The notes under the pieces: generated by a model
Told to the model about the DNA's origin: nothing
Seen by the model: only the letters and a program-made list of their open reading frames with translations
Databases searched by the model: none
Virus record (IMG/VR): IMGVR_UViG_3300024352_000278
Location: 1-26,541 of that record
From: a virus
Length of the DNA: 26,541 bases
Direction: 5' to 3' (one strand)
Part shown: piece by piece, positions 14,161 through 21,200 of the stretch
Layout of the letters: each line of letters starts with the position of its first letter
Numbering within the stretch: the stretch's first letter is position 1
Position numbers and translations under genes: made by a program

Positions 14161-14622
14161 ATGACTAAGACTATCTTCTATAAAAAAGTAGGACGCCGTT
14201 ATGTTCCGGTTTCGGAATATGACAGCGAATATTTGGATAGCTTTCCAAAAGGAAATCATTTGGTCAGTGTATATCCGGGAGGTTCTAGTCGAAGATTCAA
14301 TATCAATCCAAACTACGCTGCTATGATCGCAGCAGGCCGAATTGCCGAAGATGCTATCAGTCGTGCTGTCTATCAAGCGACAGAAGTCCGACCAAAACGC
14401 AAAGCTATGACCCAGGCAGAAATAGATGCTTGGAACAATCTTATCAAAGTATGGGGAGAAGAAGCTCGTGGCCTTGTTCACCCATCTGCTAGAGAAGTTG
14501 CTGAAGTCGGAGTCGCTGCTATGGTAGAAGAAGCTGAAAAACTTTTACAAAACGAAAGTGTTCGCAAGGCATATGAACATTTTATGCTAATGTGCGAACT
14601 TACCAAGGATAAAAATGACTAA
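14161..14622 (+). CDS. Phage hypothetical protein, KAYE C-terminus
   Basis: Unknown function, 153 residues, first gene of a sigma-70-driven operon. The N-terminus (TIFYKKVGRRYVPVSEYD) is basic; the middle contains NPNYAAMIAAGRIAEDAISRAV, a helical stretch; the end carries ESVRKAYEHFMLMCELTKD. The last part matches the C-terminal motif in the proteins at 2-418 and 971-1351. Without an upstream ribosome site and with the promoter so close, its mRNA is probably leaderless. It overlaps the cytidylyltransferase by 8 bases. No membrane segment or catalytic motif recognised. Confidence 0.78.
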   Translation: MTKTIFYKKVGRRYVPVSEYDSEYLDSFPKGNHLVSVYPGGSSRRFNINPNYAAMIAAGRIAEDAISRAVYQATEVRPKRKAMTQAEIDAWNNLIKVWGEEARGLVHPSAREVAEVGVAAMVEEAEKLLQNESVRKAYEHFMLMCELTKDKND

Positions 14623-15025
14623 GATTGGTTTTACTTGCTCTACGTTTGATCTGTTCCACGCAGGTCATGTGATGATGCTAGAAGAAGCTAAAACAAAATG
14701 CGATTATCTAATTGTGGGATTACAGACCGATCCCACACTAGATCGGCCACACAAGAATAAACCTGTACAAGGTGTATTTGAAAGGTGGGTACAGCTTAAT
14801 GGCTGTAAGCATGTGGATCAGATCGTTCCATATGCTACAGAACAAGAGCTCTACGATATCTTGAATTCTTTTCCTATTGATGTTAGAATATTAGGAGAAG
14901 AATACATAGACAAAGATTTTACTGGCAGCGGTCTACCGATGGAATATCATTTCAATAGACGCAGGCACAGTTTTTCCACAACCGAATTAAGACAGCGTGT
15001 AGTTGACGCAGAAAGCAACAAATGA
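14615..15025 (+). CDS. Cytidylyltransferase-like nucleotidyltransferase
   Basis: Small nucleotidyltransferase of the glycerol-3-phosphate cytidylyltransferase (TagD) type, 136 residues, close to the usual 130-140. The HxGH nucleotide-binding motif is HAGH at residues 15-18 inside FTCSTFDLFHAGHVMMLEEA. The family end motif appears as RRRHSFSTTELRQRV (usually R-x-x-x-IST-x-x-x-x-R). Family members activate a phosphorylated alcohol or sugar with CTP to give a CDP compound; the substrate here is not known. Such genes occur in other T4-like phages. It could supply CDP-activated units to the neighbouring glycan genes, but that link is inferred only from proximity. The stop overlaps the next ATG (ATGA). 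Confidence 0.85.
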   Translation: MTKIGFTCSTFDLFHAGHVMMLEEAKTKCDYLIVGLQTDPTLDRPHKNKPVQGVFERWVQLNGCKHVDQIVPYATEQELYDILNSFPIDVRILGEEYIDKDFTGSGLPMEYHFNRRRHSFSTTELRQRVVDAESNK

Positions 15026-16050
15026 CTAAACGTATAGGGTTTGCCTGTAAATGGATCGACGGTCCTAGCCAAATCGACGGCATCAAACAGAAGGACGACT
15101 GTAAGCAGTACAATACAGGTAGCACCACTGTGGCATGGTTAAATAGACAGACGAGAGAAGTAGCAGAACAAAAGCTATGGGATCTAGCTAATGCTAATAT
15201 CGAAGCTACTCGTAAACTTGTCGAACGTGTAGGAGAATTACCCGATGAACTCCGTATGGTCCGCCTTAGCAGTGATATTCTTCCTGTCTACACTGAGCCT
15301 AGCTGGTCTTACTATTATCGTCAGCCTGATGTCCGCTTACATCTTGAAAGAGCCTTTTCGAGTGTGGGCGATCTGGGACGCAGTCGGGGGGTACGCCTTA
15401 GCTTTCACCCTGGTCAATTTTGTGTGTTGGCTAGTGATAATGATGACGTTGTTAGTCGCTCTATAGAGGAGTTCGAATATCATGTGGACATGGCTCGCTG
15501 GATGGGATATGGCAAAACGTTTCAAGACTTTAAAATCAATGTTCATATCGCAGGCCGACAAGGCCCAATGGGAATACGTGCTGCGTTGGCTAGGATGACT
15601 CCCGAGGCCCGTAACACGCTAACTATCGAAAATGATGAAATGACTTGGGGCATAGAAGACAGCATCGAGCTAGTCAACGATTGTGCCCTTGTACTAGATA
15701 TACATCATCATTGGGTAAACTCAGGAGAATATATCGATGCTAATGACGACCGTGTTAAAAGGATTATTGATAGCTGGCGGGGTGCTAGCCGCCCTGTGCT
15801 TCATTACTCTGTCAGCCGTGAAGATATATTGGTTGGACACGACATGTATACCCTTCCTGATATGGCCCAACTGCTGAGCCAAGGATACAAAAAACAAAAA
15901 CTCAGAGCTCATTCTAACTTTTACTGGAATCAACCAGCAAACGAATGGGCTCTGAGTTTCCGAGACAACTTCGATATCATGTGCGAGAGCAAAGCTAAAA
16001 ATCTAGCTAGTTTCGCACTATACGAAGAAGCGCAACAGTTAGGCTGCTGA
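15022..16050 (+). CDS. uvsE: UV-damage endonuclease UvdE/UvsE
   Basis: UV-damage endonuclease of the UvdE (UvsE) family, 342 residues, which nicks DNA 5' to pyrimidine dimers and other lesions independently of UvrABC. The TIM-barrel metal ligands and family motifs are visible: RLSSDILP at about 74-81, SFH129PGQF, INVHIAG, the acidic E203-N-D, LVLDIHHHW with H228-H230, LHYSVSRED followed by GHD, and RAHSNFYW close to the C-terminus. Its length fits the family. It would repair phage DNA in sunlit water. It is the third gene of the operon from 14126, coupled to the cytidylyltransferase by ATGA. Its last 12 bases overlap the convergent AT-hook gene. Confidence 0.93.
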   Translation: MTKRIGFACKWIDGPSQIDGIKQKDDCKQYNTGSTTVAWLNRQTREVAEQKLWDLANANIEATRKLVERVGELPDELRMVRLSSDILPVYTEPSWSYYYRQPDVRLHLERAFSSVGDLGRSRGVRLSFHPGQFCVLASDNDDVVSRSIEEFEYHVDMARWMGYGKTFQDFKINVHIAGRQGPMGIRAALARMTPEARNTLTIENDEMTWGIEDSIELVNDCALVLDIHHHWVNSGEYIDANDDRVKRIIDSWRGASRPVLHYSVSREDILVGHDMYTLPDMAQLLSQGYKKQKLRAHSNFYWNQPANEWALSFRDNFDIMCESKAKNLASFALYEEAQQLGC

Positions 16051-16308
16051 TTTTGGTTTACGGCCGCGTTTAGGCGTTCCTTCTTTCTTCTGAGCAGGCT
16101 TCTTAGCAGGAGCCTTTTTCTTTGGAGTAGGAATGCTCTTTACAGCAGCTTCTGTAGCAGCTTCAGCTACGCTAACTGGTGGTTCAACTTTATATGGGGC
16201 TACTGGTGTAGAATTAGCTACAGCTACCGCAGAACTATCTGTAGTAGGACTGCCTGCCGGTAATACAGTTGTACCAAACCCAAAAAGCTGTTTTAGAAAT
16301 TTAATCAT
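16039..16308 (-). CDS. Lysine-rich AT-hook protein, H1-tail-like
   Basis: 89 residues of unknown function, oriented against its neighbours. Residues 1-12 are a short hydrophobic/basic segment (MIKFLKQLFGFG). A Ser/Thr/Ala/Val/Pro-rich linker follows. From about residue 60 there is a Lys/Ala/Pro tail (PKKKAPAKKPAQKK) ending in KRGRKPKSAA, whose RGRKP core is the AT-hook minor-groove binding motif; the tail resembles the C-terminus of histone H1. Support for a real gene is a perfect AAGGAG ribosome site at 16315-16320 (minus) and a late-type element GCTAAATA just upstream. A DNA-binding or DNA-compacting role is inferred from composition. A short membrane- or protein-anchored tether is an alternative reading of the N-terminus. 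Confidence 0.75.
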   Translation of the reverse strand: MIKFLKQLFGFGTTVLPAGSPTTDSSAVAVANSTPVAPYKVEPPVSVAEAATEAAVKSIPTPKKKAPAKKPAQKKEGTPKRGRKPKSAA

Positions 16309-16326
16309 GTTAATCTCCTTACAGCC

Positions 16327-16334
16327 TATTTAGC
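16327..16334 (-). promoter_or_regulatory. Late-type element before AT-hook gene
   Basis: Reads GCTAAATA on the minus strand, one mismatch from NATAAATA and identical to the element before the 2510-residue fibre. The predicted leader contains the AAGGAG ribosome site. It is separated by a single base from the plus-strand element at 16336. Confidence 0.5.
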
Positions 16335-16335
16335 T

Positions 16336-16343
16336 GGTAAATA
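16336..16343 (+). promoter_or_regulatory. Late-type element before SOD gene
   Basis: GGTAAATA, one mismatch from NATAAATA, ends five bases before the SOD ATG. No ribosome site is seen, so a leaderless mRNA is predicted if this element is used. Confidence 0.5.
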
Positions 16344-16348
16344 TAGTC

Positions 16349-16906
16349 ATGAAGGACATAAAGACCTATATCAATTTAATAGAAGTAGCAGACAAACAGC
16401 TCAGGCAAGAGCCACTGCCTTATAAAAGAACCGAGCTAGATCCTGTTTTGAGTGAAAAAACTCTGGATTATCATTATGGTAAGCTAGCTAAAGCCTACGT
16501 AGAACGTTACAATAAAGGTGAAGGTGATTCAGATTTTAATAAAGGCGGAGCAGTACTACATAACATTTATTTTTCACAGCTAAAGCCGCCCGGTGGTGCT
16601 AATCGCCCATTCGGTGCTAGTGAAGAACTTATAGAAAGAAAATACAAATCGTTCGACAGTTTTAAAGAAGAATTTTTAAAAACTGCTATGACTATACAGG
16701 GCAGCGGTTGGGTGTTTATGGACAGACAAGGTGAAATAAAGACTATAAAAAATCATAATATCACCGGTGATCCTACTAGGATAGCACTGTTAGTAGATTG
16801 GTGGGAACACGCTTGGGCATTAGATTACCAAGCAGACAAAGACAAATATATGAATAACTTTTGGCGCATAATAGATTGGGCCATAGTAAATGATAGATTA
16901 CAATAA
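16349..16906 (+). CDS. sod: Iron/manganese superoxide dismutase
   Basis: Fe/Mn-type superoxide dismutase, 185 residues, converting superoxide to hydrogen peroxide and oxygen. The metal ligands are visible: H42 in LDYHYGK, H71 in VLHNIYFSQL, and D150 and H154 in the signature DWWEHAW, followed by LDYQADKDKYMNNFW. GSGWVFM is the usual core motif. Only 29 residues separate the first two His, shorter than in typical bacterial enzymes, so the helical hairpin is trimmed. The position that is Gln in Mn enzymes appears to be H136 (IKNHNITGDP), as in some cambialistic or archaeal-type SODs. Fe versus Mn use cannot be decided. There is no signal peptide, so it acts in the cytoplasm. First gene of the operon with iscU and iscA. 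Confidence 0.93.
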   Translation: MKDIKTYINLIEVADKQLRQEPLPYKRTELDPVLSEKTLDYHYGKLAKAYVERYNKGEGDSDFNKGGAVLHNIYFSQLKPPGGANRPFGASEELIERKYKSFDSFKEEFLKTAMTIQGSGWVFMDRQGEIKTIKNHNITGDPTRIALLVDWWEHAWALDYQADKDKYMNNFWRIIDWAIVNDRLQ

Positions 16907-16922
16907 CTAAAGGAGACCAAAC

Positions 16923-17039
16923 ATGTTAGAAACAGTATTTTGGATTTTAGTAGGTGCATTCGTGGGCTGGCATATTCCACAGCCATCTTGGGCTAAGGCT
17001 TTGGAAGATAAAGTCAAAGGTTTTTTTATTAAGGACTAA
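16923..17039 (+). CDS. 38-residue single-span membrane protein
   Basis: A short gene with a strong AAAGGAGA ribosome site and an ATG at 16923. It encodes MLETVFWILVGAFVGWHIPQ and continues with a Pro-Ser-Trp turn and a Lys-rich tail ending FFIKD. Residues 4-18 form a short hydrophobic helix. The Lys/Asp-rich C-terminus would face the cytoplasm. I recall very similar short proteins in T4-like cyanophages, without known function. It lies 16 bases after SOD and 2 bases before iscU, inside the redox/Fe-S operon. Confidence 0.72.
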   Translation: MLETVFWILVGAFVGWHIPQPSWAKALEDKVKGFFIKD

Positions 17040-17041
17040 TC

Positions 17042-17461
17042 GTGGCATATAGCAACCAGGTTATTGATCATTATGAAAACCCCCGCAATGTGGGTAGTCT
17101 TGATAAGTCTGATCCTACCGTTGGTACTGGTATGGTTGGGGCACCTGCTTGCGGCGATGTGATGAAACTTCAAATAAAGGTAGATGAAAATGGAATCATC
17201 GAAGACGCAAAGTTTAAAACCTACGGGTGCGGTTCGGCGATTGCGAGTAGCTCGCTCGTTACCGAATGGCTTAAAGGTAAGACGCTCGACCAAGCGGGTA
17301 CGATTAAAAATTCGGCTATCGCAGCAGAACTCGCTTTGCCCCCCGTCAAGATCCACTGCTCTATCCTCGCAGAAGATGCTATTAAATCAGCCATTGAAGA
17401 TTATCGTAGAAAGCAAAGAGAAACTGAATTAAATGATAACACTGTCGGAACTAGCAGCTGA
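17042..17461 (+). CDS. iscU: Fe-S cluster scaffold IscU
   Basis: Fe-S cluster scaffold protein, 139 residues, which receives sulfur from IscS and iron and builds [2Fe-2S] clusters. All key features are present at E. coli numbering: C37 and D39 (APACGDV), C63 ([12 protein letters not shown]), H105 and C106, and the HscA chaperone-recognition motif LPPVK at 99-103. It looks like an active housekeeping-type scaffold, not a degraded copy, with a C-terminal extension of about 10 residues ([11 protein letters not shown]). The start is GTG at 17042, with AAGGA 4 bases upstream. The gene ends 29 bases inside iscA. It is markedly G+C-richer than the SOD gene, suggesting recent capture from a bacterium. 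IscS and HscA/HscB are not in the window, so host partners would be needed. Confidence 0.95.
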   Translation: MAYSNQVIDHYENPRNVGSLDKSDPTVGTGMVGAPACGDVMKLQIKVDENGIIEDAKFKTYGCGSAIASSSLVTEWLKGKTLDQAGTIKNSAIAAELALPPVKIHCSILAEDAIKSAIEDYRRKQRETELNDNTVGTSS

Positions 17462-17753
17462 AAAAGTAAAGACACAGTTAGAACGCAGAGGCAAAGGATT
17501 GGGCATAAGAGTAGGAGTAAAAAACTCCGGATGTTCAGGTCTTGCTTATGTTTTAGAATATGTCGACACTCCAAACGAGCATGATGACGTTTGGCAAAGC
17601 AATGGTGTTAACATTTACACAGATAAGAAATCTCTAGTGTACCTGCTAGGTTTAGAAATGGATTGGATCAAAAACGGACTTAACGAAGGGTTTGATTTTA
17701 AAAACCCCAACGAAACTGCTCGCTGCGGGTGTGGGGAAAGTTTCAAAGTATAG
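17433..17753 (+). CDS. iscA: A-type Fe-S carrier IscA
   Basis: A-type iron-sulfur carrier (IscA/HesB family), 106 residues, which passes clusters from the scaffold to target apoproteins. The three conserved cysteines are C34 (NSGCSGLAY), C98 and C100 (CGCGESF), at the spacing of E. coli IscA. The start [12 protein letters not shown] and the segment [12 protein letters not shown] are typical IscA, not SufA or ErpA, as far as memory allows. Single A-type proteins are common in marine T4-like phages; an IscU partner is less usual. It overlaps the end of iscU by 29 bases, so coupled translation is likely. It is followed by a structured intergenic segment that probably ends the transcript. Confidence 0.93.
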   Translation: MITLSELAAEKVKTQLERRGKGLGIRVGVKNSGCSGLAYVLEYVDTPNEHDDVWQSNGVNIYTDKKSLVYLLGLEMDWIKNGLNEGFDFKNPNETARCGCGESFKV

Positions 17754-17754
17754 A

Positions 17755-17841
17755 ACACCTACCTTAGGACGTTATCGTTACATAGGTGTGCCCGGCTGCT
17801 GGGCGAGGATGATAGTAGGAGTCGTGCCCGAGGGCATCCTT
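17755..17841 (+). other. Structured G+C-rich intergenic segment, possible ncRNA or terminator
   Basis: Between iscA and the convergent zinc-ribbon gene there are nested and serial inverted repeats. ACACCTA (17755-17761) pairs with TAGGTGT (17783-17789). GCCCGG and CTGGGC (17790-17804) form a 6-pair stem with a 3-base loop, including one G-T pair. GCC and GGC around 17826-17835 form a small stem enclosed by AGGATG (17806-17811) and CATCCT (17835-17840), which compete for a base or two. There is no U-run, so it is not a standard intrinsic terminator on either strand. It may be a small RNA or a 3'-end stabilising structure. Confidence 0.45.
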
Positions 17842-17850
17842 AAGTGAGCA

Positions 17851-18138
17851 TTAATATTTGCTAACAGGTAACAGACTGCTAGCGGGCATGTCCCATATCT
17901 TTTTCCTATCTACTCCTTTTTTCTGTGCGAAACGTTTAACATCGCACTTTGAGCAGCAATGGAAATAATTGTTACTTAGACGCCTATGGTCTATGTGTTT
18001 TAGATCTCTTTCAAATTCTTCATCACAACTGTCGCAACGGAATACCGCCACAGTCTTTTCTCTCGTATAGACATGATCCTTACCTAGCTTGCTAGGTCTA
18101 GTGTATTCTGTGGTACGTGTCAGTTGTTTCAAGTACAT
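17851..18138 (-). CDS. Zinc-ribbon phage protein
   Basis: 95 residues with two Cys pairs in zinc-ribbon arrangement: CDSC near residues 35-38 and CSKC at about 62-65 (FHCCSKCD). The spacing suits a treble-clef or rubredoxin-like knuckle binding one zinc. The rest is basic (KHIDHRRL, KRFAQKKGVDRKK), suggesting nucleic acid or protein binding. I believe close relatives occur in T4-like cyanophages as hypothetical proteins. It is convergent with iscA and divergent from the 2510-residue fibre. The late-type element TGTAAATA (minus, 18143-18150) ends 4 bases before the ATG, with no ribosome site, so a leaderless message is likely. Confidence 0.78.
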   Translation of the reverse strand: MYLKQLTRTTEYTRPSKLGKDHVYTREKTVAVFRCDSCDEEFERDLKHIDHRRLSNNYFHCCSKCDVKRFAQKKGVDRKKIWDMPASSLLPVSKY

Positions 18139-18142
18139 AAGA

Positions 18143-18150
18143 TATTTACA
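18143..18150 (-). promoter_or_regulatory. Late-type element before zinc-ribbon gene
   Basis: Reads TGTAAATA on the minus strand, one mismatch from NATAAATA, with 4 bases to the ATG. Support is its position and the parallel with the SOD element. Confidence 0.45.
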
Positions 18151-18170
18151 TTCGGCTTATAGAATTTTGG

Positions 18171-18178
18171 GCTAAATA
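18171..18178 (+). promoter_or_regulatory. Late-type element before 2510-aa fibre
   Basis: GCTAAATA, one mismatch from NATAAATA and identical to the minus-strand element at 16327. The predicted leader is about 28 bases and contains GGAG at 18201-18204, 6 bases before the ATG. Confidence 0.55.
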
Positions 18179-18210
18179 TTAGGAGCAAGTAGCTTTTTCC
18201 GGAGTTTATA

Positions 18211-21200
18211 ATGGCTAGACAAGAGATTAATATTGGTATCGAAGGCAATGACGGTACCGGCGACAGTATTCGTGACAGTTTTAAGAAAGTCAACGAAAAT
18301 TTCACAGAACTATATGCTATTCTAGGACAAGAAGGTAAACTGTCCTTTACTGGGCTATCTGACACACCTAGCCAGATACGCCTAGCTGATTCAAATAAAA
18401 TACTGGTCGTTGATGGTGTAACTGAAGAAATTGTTTTTAAAGAACTAGTAGGTGATGCTACTCTAGTTATCAACCAAGTAGATCCAGGAGTTATCCGTTT
18501 TAGTTCTCTAGCTTCTGCGTTGATCAACGATGCCACTCCAACACTTGCTGCCAACTTAAACTCTAATTTCAAACGTCTAACAAATCTTAGTCCAGCTCAA
18601 TTAGATACAGATGCTGCTACAAAAGGATATGTAGACGGAAAATTATCTCTAGCTGGCGTAAATGCTAGAGATCCAAACACTAATGCTATTAGGACAGAAT
18701 GGGGAACTATGACTGGTCCGCTGATCCTAAGCAGAAATCCTATACAAAGCGATGATGCCAACTACAATGGGTTAATCGCTGCTACAAAATCTTATGTAGA
18801 TGGCAAAACATTTACCAGTGCTAATAACATCTTTGTTGCTAAAAATGGTAGCGACAATAGAACAGATATTCCAGAAAACCAAAGAGGACGTTCTTGGTCA
18901 GCTGCCTATGCTACTGTTAGCTATGCTGCTCAAGTAGCAGAGCAGATCATTAACAGTGCTCCATTTGAACTAGGTCCTTATAGAAAGAAACTTACCTACG
19001 ATTTTGGTACCAAGAATTCAACACTTTATTCGTTTGCTGCTTCTCCCTTGTCAGGAGTAGGTGCTACAGCAGTAGCAAGGATGGGCGTCGATTCTTTCAC
19101 TATCCCTATCGTAGGAACTGGGTACGAACTCGGAGATGTGTTAACGCTATCTGGAGGTACTCCTGTTATTCCAGCACAGGTGCGTGTAGAAGCCAAAGAT
19201 ATCACAGGCGGCATTACTCAACTTTCTATCGTAGAAGCAGGTGTCTATAGCGCATTACCTGATAATATAACCAATATCACTCTCGTAGGAGGAACCGGTA
19301 ACGGTGCTAGGATATCGGCTACCTGGAAAGTCAGTAGCATCATAGTTACTAATGGAGGTAGCAATTACGGTTCTGCTTCTGCCATATTCTCAGGAGGATC
19401 TCCTACATTAGGAGCAGAAGCCACTCCTATAGAAGTAGGTGGAGTTATCAAGGATGTGAATATCGTAAGCAATGGTTCTGGATATACATCTATTCCAACT
19501 ATCGATATCTATCTACCAAGAATAACCATAACTACAGAAAATCTAGGTTCCGACTTTGACAACGATCTATCAGATGGTCAACTATTACGAGGATTAACTT
19601 CAGGTGCTGTAGCTAGAATCGTTAACTTTGCTGCCGAAATAGATAATCTAGGCAACGAAATATTTGATATACAAACACTTACTGGTAATCTTCTTGTAGG
19701 AGAAGAAATAGAATACGGCCAAGCTACCAAGAACGTACAAGTTACTATTGAAGTAGAAAGTGGTATCTATTACGAACATTTTCCTATACGTCTAGCAGCT
19801 AACGTTTCTATCAAAGGAACAGAATTTAGACGTGTCCAGATCAGACCAAAACCAGGAATCAGCAGATCCCCTTGGGCTAGATTATATTTCCGTAGAGATC
19901 CTATCATCGACGGAATCCGTGTCTCGACCACAGAATACGGTTATCACTATCTAACAGATCCGCTGGACTACTCAAGCACTCCCAAGAATAACGACGAAAT
20001 GGATGTGTTCTTAGCCAATGACGCTGTTGTTGTACGTAACATGAGTGTTCAAGGTCACGGCGGATTCATGATGGTACTTGACCCCGAAGGTCAGATATCT
20101 GCCAAGTCACCATACATGCAAGTTGGATCAAGTTTTACTGGCAGCACTAATGCCAAGAGATTTGCTGGTGGACAATACGTCGATGGATTCGTAGCTAACA
20201 TGCCCGGTGTGCTACTAGATAAGAGCGATGACGGATATAAGATCACTATCGGTGGTCTTTACAGAGAACCTCAGCTACCAACATCATTTGTGTTCGGCAG
20301 TGATTTATATAGGATTACCTTAGCGACTAGAGTAGAAACACCATATTTTGGCGCTAAGACTCTGCTGGCTGCTAACAAAACATTCATACAAACAGAAACC
20401 ATAGCATGGATCAATTCACCTAGTGGATTTCCTAATCTAAACTATGACGAAGATATTTGTTATAGAGATGTAGGACTGATCGTTGATGCTGTCATGGAAG
20501 ACCTTCTATATGGCGGTTATAGACATAGCTCACAAGCAGGTAGACTATATTTTTCTAGTGGTTCTACTATCATTGCCGGTCAAGTAACACAGACTGCCGC
20601 AGCTATAAGACATGCTAGAGATATCGCGATAAAATGTATCAAACAAGAACTGTTTACACCTGTGCTAGGCAGCGCAGGACAAACTACTATTCCGTCGATC
20701 ACTGATGGTGCCACTGCTCAAACTATCGTTGACAACTGTTTTGAAATCATAGCTAATATTGTTCAATACGGAGAAGCTATGTATAAGGCCAAGGCCTTGA
20801 TACAGGCTAACAAAGAACTCATACAGGTAGAAACTGTTAAATTTGTCGATCAATATTATCCTTCACTAAATTATCTTAAAGACACTTGTAAGCGAGATGT
20901 TGGACTTATAGTTGATGCTATTGCTATAGACATGTTTGGAGATTTTACAGAATCTCTAAGAGCAGGATATTCTTACTACAGACAAGGAGTATTGGTATAT
21001 GCGCAGGATCAAATTCCTGCCGAAACAGATGCTGTTAATTTTATAGGTTCTACTATAACCGATATTATACAGAACATCACCATAAGTCCTTTACGTAGCA
21101 AACAGACTTTCAATCCCTCATCTGCTGTTTCTATATCAGCAAATACAATAACACTACCTTCGCACCCATTTACTAATGGATCTAAGGTACAATATAGCAA

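Noticed and set aside
17755-17841. tRNA or intrinsic terminator
   Set aside because: No anticodon arm, T-loop or CCA pattern, and no U-run after any stem. Kept only as an undefined structured segment.
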